NCBI GenBank assembly: GCA_032718475.1
Contig: JAUCBJ010001284.1
Coordinates: 1 to 39,486, forward strand
Direction of reading: 5' to 3'
Length of the DNA: 39,486 bases
DNA from: Nemertoderma westbladi
Lineage: Eukaryota; Xenacoelomorpha; Nemertodermatida; Nemertodermatidae
The notes below the pieces were generated by a model, which was not told where the DNA came from, made no database searches, and was given only the letters and a program-made list of their open reading frames with translations. Within the stretch, counting starts at the first letter, position 1, and each line of letters starts with the position of its first letter. The translations under genes and the position numbers were made by a program. Shown one piece after another: positions 33,413-39,486 of this stretch.

Positions 33413-33715
33413 CAGCAATGTGAGAATGTAGGCTATGGACATGGTCTAGAAACAGGAACACGGCACAGGAGACTGGGCATTTGCTGGGAGTGGGAGATAC
33501 GGTGTAGGTCTGTAGGTCAGTAGGTAGGGCAGTAGGGCATTGCAGCATTGGGCATAGGGCATGGGCCTACTCAGCTCAGCAGCTACTGGCATACGGCTGT
33601 AGCCTATCAGCCTGCAAGCCTGTAGCGCTGTCCTGTAGGGCTGTAGCGTGAACCTGGCACTGCCTGGTGCCTGGTGAACAGCCAGGTTGGAATTTATGTA
33701 GAGTTTGCTCAACAT
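33413..33715. other. Non-coding GC-rich low-complexity DNA
   Basis: CTGTAGG/CAGCCTG-type words; no gene. CAGCCAGGTTGGAATTTATG at 33671 resembles the terminus of the element at 20408-21282. Confidence 0.45.
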
Positions 33716-33835
33716 GTGTGGCGCGCATTTAGGATCCTGGCGCGAAGGAACAGGGGCGTGTGGCGCGCATTTAGGATCCTGGCGCGAAGGAACAGGGGCG
33801 TGTGGCGCGCATTGAGGATCCTTGGCGCGGAAATG
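33716..33835 (+). repeat. 42-bp GC-rich tandem repeat, three copies
   Basis: Units starting GTGTGGCGCGCATTTAGGAT at 33716, 33758 and 33800; the third copy is degraded. TGGCGCGC words recur at 34679 and 34740. Confidence 0.9.
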
Positions 33836-35454
33836 GCTGAATGGATGTCATGTACGTACAGTACTGCAGTATCAAAATGCACTGGCTGACTGGCAACATA
33901 TAACTGTATAGGCTAAAGCCACTCTACTTCTGTACTTGAAATTCTACCAGTCAGCCAGTAGAGCCTATTTTTAAAAAGAGTTAGGCAGCCTTAAAAATTT
34001 TCGCTCGCTCCGCTCGCATTTGTGTATTATGTCTGTATGTCTCCTGTATTACGCCCTACTCTTATTGACTTATTCATCATTTAAATAACAGAATAACTGT
34101 AATACGTAATAATAGGGATAGGGCCTATTTGATTACAGTGATATTTTATCACCCACATTATTGACAAACCGACAGATTGAGCATTGAAGGTACCATATCC
34201 AATCCACTTTAATCATCATGGCCAATATCAGGCCAAAGTTTTAATGTGTTTAATAATCAAAGTTTAATAATGAGTTGATAGAAAGGTTTTTCAATTGTTC
34301 ACACCAATATAGCCTAAAACCACGATTCAGCAGAATTTCCGTGCTCGCTACACTCCGATTTAATTCATAATCACATCTGTAGGTAAAAAACAGTCGCTTG
34401 ACCTACCAAAAATGTTAAAATTTTCTTGCTAGCTACGCTCGCAATTTCAATTTAATCACATCTGTATTTGAAAACAGTCGGCTGACGTACTATCTGAATA
34501 TTACAGTATCACTGTATTAATCTTAACATTTCTGCAAAATTTTCTTGCTCGCTACGCTCGCATTTCCATGTTAAAATACTGTGTAGGAGTAGGTCTAGGT
34601 ACTGTAGTATAAACTGGTAAATGATCAGATGATTACAATAATTGCAAAATTTCATGGTCATGGTCAACCTCAATGGTTGGCGCGCATTGAATGTCATGCA
34701 GTCATGGCTGGCGCGGTTTTCGTTTAACCAGAACCCGTGTGGCGCGCTTTTTGTCAATATTCCATATAGGGTGAACAGTGAACAGTGAAGGGCACCATGC
34801 AGCCATGCTGCCATGGCGAACGCTGGCATGTCTGCATGTACGCATACCACACCACATACGGCACAGCAGTCTGGCAGTACGGTCTGATGGTAGGTAACAA
34901 TGGACATACTGACATAGGCCTACGTCAGCTGTTCAGAGAACGTCACGTCAGTCAATCAATCAATCAAAGGCAGAAAGGCTGATCATGCCTGTAGTTAAGT
35001 AGGCCTGTAGGCCTACCCTACCGGCAACCGGTACCGGTCAGCCGGTACCGGACTGGAGTTACTGACTGACTGAGTTACCGTATCAATTTACTGTTAAATT
35101 TCACTTTTTAAAATAAATGTCTTGAAAATTGAAATTTACAGATTTAGGCCTACATCCCTGTGCCCTGTCTGCCTGTGCTGTACAGCTGTAGGCAGGGCTG
35201 CAGCCTGCAGGGCCTAGACCCATGCTACAAATAAAGTGCAAAAATCGCAACGCGTTGTGCACAGTCAGACCTGACTGTGATACGACTGTGTACGACAAGA
35301 CGATTACGGGTCTATCGGTCAGTCGGTAGCGATAGCGTAGCCTACGACAGTCAGACTGTGCGATTACTGTATTTGGATTACGATAAGACTGTCAGACTGT
35401 AATTTAGTCTGATAGTAGGTTTATAAAAGTTGTAATTCTGTAATTGTAAGCAGG
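33836..35454. other. Non-coding DNA with GCTCGCTACGCTCGC repeats
   Basis: No gene is recognised in 1.6 kb. The motif GCTCGCT-CGCTCGCA occurs near 34001, 34343, 34428 and 34547, each after TTTTC(G/T), and in reverse near 17330. ACCGGTACCGG palindromes lie at 35028-35052. Confidence 0.5.
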
Positions 35455-35950
35455 AGTAGTAATGGTTACCCCTCTTTGGCGACAGTTTGGTCCTACTTCA
35501 CACCTTGGGTGTTAAGTAGGTCATTAATTAATTAACCAATTAATTAATTGGTCGATTAAACAATTAATTAATTGTTTAATCAATCGATTCGTATCAAATA
35601 ATGTTGCCAAAGGCAATTTAATTTGATACAAATCAATCAGATAGGGGACGCGAGATGAATAAATTGTACTATAACAAACGAAATATACAATACAATAGGC
35701 ACTGTGCGGCCCAGTTTAGCCCCGAGTCATCCCTCAATAATCTGTGGCTGTTTGGGCTCTTATTAACTATAGCATGACTAACCCAAACATCAATGCGTGA
35801 ATGGGGCCTGCGTGAATGGGGCATGCCACAGAGCTTAAATTATTCATACCCACAGCTTCGTTATTATATCAATTCGTCCAAGAAATTATAATAAACATCT
35901 GCTCTTGCAATAGATTATTCTTCTTTCACAACTCCATTCTAACCTCCCTC

Positions 35951-35986
35951 TATAAAAGCCCCCAGTCACCGCATTCCCATTCATTC
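35951..35986 (+). promoter_or_regulatory. TATA box and initiator of the right-arm gene
   Basis: TATAAAAG at 35951-35958 and TCATTC (Inr) at 35981-35986, with +1 A at 35983. Spacing and sequence are identical to the left arm. Confidence 0.65.
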
Positions 35987-36097
35987 TCTAATTTTTATTT
36001 TTAAAAGTTTTATTTATTTTCATAAAAGTTTTATTTATTTAAAATTATGTAAAATCATTTATCGAAAACTCATAATATCAATTGACATTGCTATATA

Positions 36098-37066
36098 ATG
36101 CCTAGTTATGAAAAATGTTTGGTTTGTAATAAAGAAATGAGACAAGACAATCTATCTCGTCACATGGAAAGACATAGAAAGGATAAACTAATGGATCCAT
36201 TACCAAAGAAATTTAAAAAATCCGAAGATATTTTTAGTGAAGATGAAAAGAAAAAGAGAGTTGAGCGTGATATATTAAAGATAAAACAGACAACAGAAAA
36301 TAAATTTCATAAAGTTATGAATATTTTGAAAAGGATACAAAAACAGTTACCCCTAGAAAATGATGAAAATTTGAGTGAGGAAAGTGAAGAAGAAGAGGAC
36401 GATGAGATGGAGAATGAAAATAGTGAGGGTCAGGATGAAGTTGAAGAGAGTGAGGTTGAGAACGAAGTGAGTGAAGGTCAGGAAGATGACGAAGAAAGTG
36501 AAGGTCAGGAAGAGGGTGAAGATAGCGAAGGTCAGGAAGAGAATGAAGAAAGCGAAGGTCAGGAAGACGATGAAGAAAGTGAAGGCGGGGAAGAGGATGA
36601 CGAAAGTGAAGGTCAGAAAGAGGATGAAGAAAGTGAAGGTCATGAAGAGGACGAAGAAAGTGAAGGTCAGGAAAGTGAAGAAGATGATGAAAATGATAAT
36701 AATAAGGAAATATTGAGACAATTACTTGGAAATAAGAATAAATTGCGGAAAATTATTAAACATTTAGAAGAGAATGATGAAAATAAAGAAGAGATATTGA
36801 GACAAATATTAGGAAACAAAAATCAAATACGGAAATTTATTAAACAAATGGAAGAAAATGAGGAAAATAGAGAAGAGATATTAAGACAGGTTCTGGGAAA
36901 TAAAAGTAAATTACTGAAAATGAATGAACAATTGAATGAAATTAAGAAACAGTTGGTTAATGAGGAAGATGAAATTAAAGAAAATCAACCAGCTTTTACT
37001 TATTTTCGAAGACCTATAACATCAAACTCTCGTACAGTATTTGCTCGCGCAGGACGACGCTATTGA
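36098..37066 (+). CDS. Zinc-finger, acidic-repeat, coiled-coil protein (right-arm copy)
   Basis: A 322-aa protein, same length and design as the left-arm copy: finger C7/C10/H22/H26, acidic SEGQ repeats 125-193, three 28-aa helical repeats 202-285, basic tail ending AGRRY. Relative to the left copy it has M244I, I275M, K281E, G287V, S293I, V295E and C321R. The CDS has only two silent differences (a Gly codon in the SEGG repeat and Glu255). Residues 1-243 are identical in protein sequence. Transcription runs outward into the terminal satellite. Intact frames in both copies suggest recent duplication, ongoing conversion or selection. The function is not recognised. Confidence 0.8.
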   Translation: MPSYEKCLVCNKEMRQDNLSRHMERHRKDKLMDPLPKKFKKSEDIFSEDEKKKRVERDILKIKQTTENKFHKVMNILKRIQKQLPLENDENLSEESEEEEDDEMENENSEGQDEVEESEVENEVSEGQEDDEESEGQEEGEDSEGQEENEESEGQEDDEESEGGEEDDESEGQKEDEESEGHEEDEESEGQESEEDDENDNNKEILRQLLGNKNKLRKIIKHLEENDENKEEILRQILGNKNQIRKFIKQMEENEENREEILRQVLGNKSKLLKMNEQLNEIKKQLVNEEDEIKENQPAFTYFRRPITSNSRTVFARAGRRY

Positions 37067-37437
37067 CATTTGTTTGTTTGAGTTCCTTTCATAATAGTAT
37101 TAGGACTATTTATCCATAACATTTATATTAGTATTAGGATTATTTATCCCTAATTATTATATTAGTATTATAAATGTATTTGCCAACAATATTTATTACT
37201 ATTAGGTCTATTTATTCAAGAAATTATATGTTTTTATAATATATTTTGGAAAATTAGTCGACTAAGTCATAATTTTTAAAACTTTAAATAAGGGTGGAGT
37301 TATTTTATAAAGTTAAGAAGAGTGAATCAATGGAGGCAACATGAAGTCTAATCTCTTGACATTTACTCGTAAGACCGCACATTAACTCCCAAGGTTGCAT
37401 ACTATCACTATAGCTGGGAGAGTCAAAGCTAGTATAC

Positions 37438-38450
37438 AGAAGTGAGGGAAGTGAGGGAAGTGAGGGAGTGAGTGAGGGAGTGAGTGAGGGAAGTGAGGGA
37501 AGTGAGGGAAGTGAGGGAAATGAGGGAAGTGAGGCAGTGAGGGAAGTGAGGGAAGTGAGGCAGTGGGGGAAGTGAGGGAAGTGAGGGAAGTGAGGCAGTG
37601 AGGGAAGTGAGGCAGTGAGGGAAGTGAGGCAGTGAGGGAAGTGAGGCAGTGAGGGAGTGAGTGAGGGAAGTGAGGGAGTGAGTGAGGCATAGTGAGGGAA
37701 GTGAGGGAAGTGAGGGAAGTGAGGGAAGTGAGGGAAGTGAGGGAAGTGAGGGAAGTGAGGGAGTGAGTGAAGGAAGTGAGGGAAGTGAGGGAAGTGAGGG
37801 AGTGAGTGAGGGAAGTGAGGGAAGTGAGGGAAGTGAGGGAAGTGAGGGAAGTGAGGGAAGTGAGGGAAGTGAGGGAAGTGAGGGAAGTGAGGGAGAGAGT
37901 GAGGGAAGTGAGGGAAGTGAGGGAAGTGAGGGAAGTGAGGGAAGTGAGGGAGAGAGTGAGGGAAGTGAGGGAAGTGAGGGAAGTGAGGGAAGTGAGGGAA
38001 GTGAGGGAAGTGAGGGAGTGAGTGAGGGAGTGAGTGAGGGAAGTGAGGGAAGTGAGGGAAGTGAGGGAAGTGAGGGAAGTGAGGGAAGTGAGGGAGTGAG
38101 TGAGGGAAGTGAGGGAAGTGAGGGAAGTGAGGGAAGTGAGGGAAGTGAGGGAAGTGAGGGAAGTGAGGGAGTGAGTGAGGGAGTGAGTGAGGGAAGTGAG
38201 GGAAGTGAGGGAAGTGAGGGAAGTGAGGGAAGTGAGGGAAGTGAGGGAAGTGAGGGAGTGAGTGAGGGAAGTGAGGGAAGTGAGGGAAGTGAGGGAAGTG
38301 AGGGAAGTGAGGGAAGTGAGTGAGGGAAGTGAGGGAAGTGAGTGAGGGAAGTGAGGGAAGTGAGGGAAGTGAGGGAGTGAGTGAGGGAAGTGAGGGAAGT
38401 GAGGGAAGTGAGGGAAGTGAGGGAGTGAGTGAGGGAAGTGAGGGAAGTGA
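37438..38450 (+). repeat. Right terminal 9-bp satellite, inner block
   Basis: About 1 kb of GAGGGAAGT units with GAGGGAGTGAGT, GAGGCAGT and GAGAGT variants. A variant-rich segment at 37490-37660 (GGGAAATGAGG, GAGGCAGTGGGG) reappears at 38590-38745, so a larger block was duplicated. Long open frames on both strands (SEG, PSLPSL, REV repeats) are artefacts of a 9-bp period. Confidence 0.97.
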
Positions 38451-38565
38451 CTTTGCTATAAAATAAAAAACTAAATAATAATAATAAGTTTGGGAAGGTT
38501 TCGCGGGGTTGATATTTATTTTGAGGCAATAATGTTAAAACTAAACGAATTCATAAAAATACAAT
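38451..38565. other. 115-bp unique segment inside the terminal satellite
   Basis: Non-repetitive, from CTTTGCTATAAAATAAAAAA to AAAAATACAA. No match elsewhere in the window was noticed. It could be captured flanking DNA or the junction between two satellite tracts. Confidence 0.7.
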
Positions 38566-39486
38566 GAGTGAGGGAAGTGAGGGAAGTGAGGGAAGTGAGG
38601 GAAATGAGGGAAGTGAGGCAGTGAGGGAAGTGAGGGAAGTGAGGCAGTGGGGAAGTGAGGGAAGTGAGGGAAGTGAGGGAAGTGGCAGTGAGGGAAGTGA
38701 GGCAGTGAGGGAAGTGAGGCAGTGAGGGAAGTGAGGCAGTGAGGGAAGTGAGGGAAGTGAGGGAAGTGAGGGAAGTGAGGGAGTGAGTGAGGCAAGTGAG
38801 GGAAGTGAGGGAAGTGAGGGAAGTGAGGGAAGTGAGGGAAGTGAGGGAAGTGAGGGAAGTGAGGGAAGTGAGGGAGTGAGTGAAGGAAGTGAGGGAAGTG
38901 AGGGAAGTGAGGGAGTGAGTGAGGGAAGTGAGGGAAGTGAGGGAAGTGAGGGAAGTGAGGGAAGTGAGGGAAGTGAGGGAAGTGAGGGAAGTGAGGGAAG
39001 TGAGGGAAGTGAGGGAAGTGAGGGAAGTGAGGGAAGTGAGGGAAGTGAGGGAAGTGAGGGAGAGAGTGAGGGAAGTGAGGGAAGTCACTTCCCTCACTTC
39101 CCTCACTTCCCTCACTTCCCTCACTCACTCCCTCACTTCCCTCACTTCCCTCACTTCCCTCACTTCCCTCACTCACTCCCTCACTTCCCTCACTTCCCTC
39201 ACTTCCCTCACTTCCCTCACTCACTTCCCTCACTTCCCTCACTTCCCTCACTTCCCTCACTTCCCTCACTTCCCTCACTTCCCTCACTTCCCTCACTTCC
39301 CTCACTTCCCTCACTTCCCTCACTTCCCTCACTTCCCTCACTTCCCTCACTTCCCTCACTTCCCTCACTCACTCCCTCACTTCCCTCACTTCCCTCACTT
39401 CCCTCACTGCCTCACTTCCCTCACTGCCTCACTTCCCTCACTGCCTCACTTCCCTCACTGCCTCACTTCCCTCACTTCCCTCACTT
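38566..39486. repeat. Right terminal satellite, outer blocks in opposite orientation
   Basis: Forward GAGGGAAGT units run to 39085 and reversed ACTTCCCTC units from 39087 to the window end. The junction GTGAGGGAAGT-C-ACTTCCCTCAC is an 11-bp stem with a single-base centre at 39086. GCAGT variants appear at about 38600-38745 and, reversed, at 39405-39470, so the two sides are a rough palindrome of more than 350 bp per side. The array continues past the window. Confidence 0.93.

Larger units (their letters stand above)
35455..37437 (+). repeat. Right arm of the 1983-bp inverted repeat
   Basis: The inverted copy of 2780-4762. Inner homology begins at AGTAGTAATGGTT (35455) and the outer end is AGTATAC (37431-37437), where the satellite starts. 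It contains the palindromes (35555-35635), the promoter and the second 322-aa gene. Confidence 0.93.

Noticed and set aside
37429-39368. Long Ser/Leu/Pro, SEG and REV repeat frames in the terminal satellite
   Set aside because: A 9-bp period without stops opens frames automatically on both strands.

Overview
The window is repeat-rich nuclear DNA from a eukaryote, most likely a marine invertebrate animal. The grounds are: a ubiquitin-conjugating enzyme gene of the UBE2D/UbcH5 class split by a GT-AG intron; a THAP-domain P-element transposase; non-LTR retrotransposon pieces; a TATA/Inr core promoter; large satellites; and no operons or Shine-Dalgarno architecture. Frequent AGGCCTA and TACCGGTA words would suit an echinoderm or related deuterostome, but I cannot prove the taxon.

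The dominant structure is one giant inverted-repeat element. Its left arm is 2780-4762 and its right arm 35455-37437. Each is 1983 bp, about 98-99% identical, and in opposite orientation around 30.7 kb. Outside each arm lies a 9-bp satellite, (GAGGGAAGT)n, which switches orientation further out (at about 2680 and at 39086). Each arm encodes the same 322-aa protein: an N-terminal C2H2-like zinc finger, an acidic 9-aa repeat tract and a 28-aa coiled-coil repeat. Each copy has its own TATA box and initiator and is transcribed outward. The layout (outer tandem-repeat domain plus inner unique domain in long inverted repeats) is that of foldback elements such as Drosophila FB and sea-urchin TU, but far larger. 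No transposase of its own is visible.

Layout: 1-578 a foldback MITE; 579-2616 flank; 2617-4762 left end; 4762-6766 minisatellites and a possible secreted-peptide exon; 6813-10940 a 43-bp satellite of exactly 96 units; 12.3-15.5 kb LINE fragments and the two-exon UBE2D gene; 15.5-19 kb non-coding DNA with a gtac-rich inverted repeat and a 72-bp minisatellite; 19072-28054 a 9-kb element with terminal inverted repeats, a 5-bp TSD (TAAGG), and nested satellites, half-kilobase tandem units and a second 5-bp-TSD element (25377-27021); 28242-31914 a P element with perfect 8-bp TSDs but a broken transposase; 31927-32746 a hAT-like MITE whose TSD overlaps that of the P element; 33-35.4 kb hairpins, GC repeats and non-coding DNA; 35455-39486 the right end.

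The only intact-looking genes are the two arm genes and UBE2D, with the secreted-peptide exon as a weaker fourth. Nearly everything else is nested insertion and satellite expansion. The region behaves like a sink for mobile DNA bracketed by a long inverted repeat. Whether the whole 35 kb ever moved as a unit is an inference: the right outer boundary and its target-site duplication lie outside the window.
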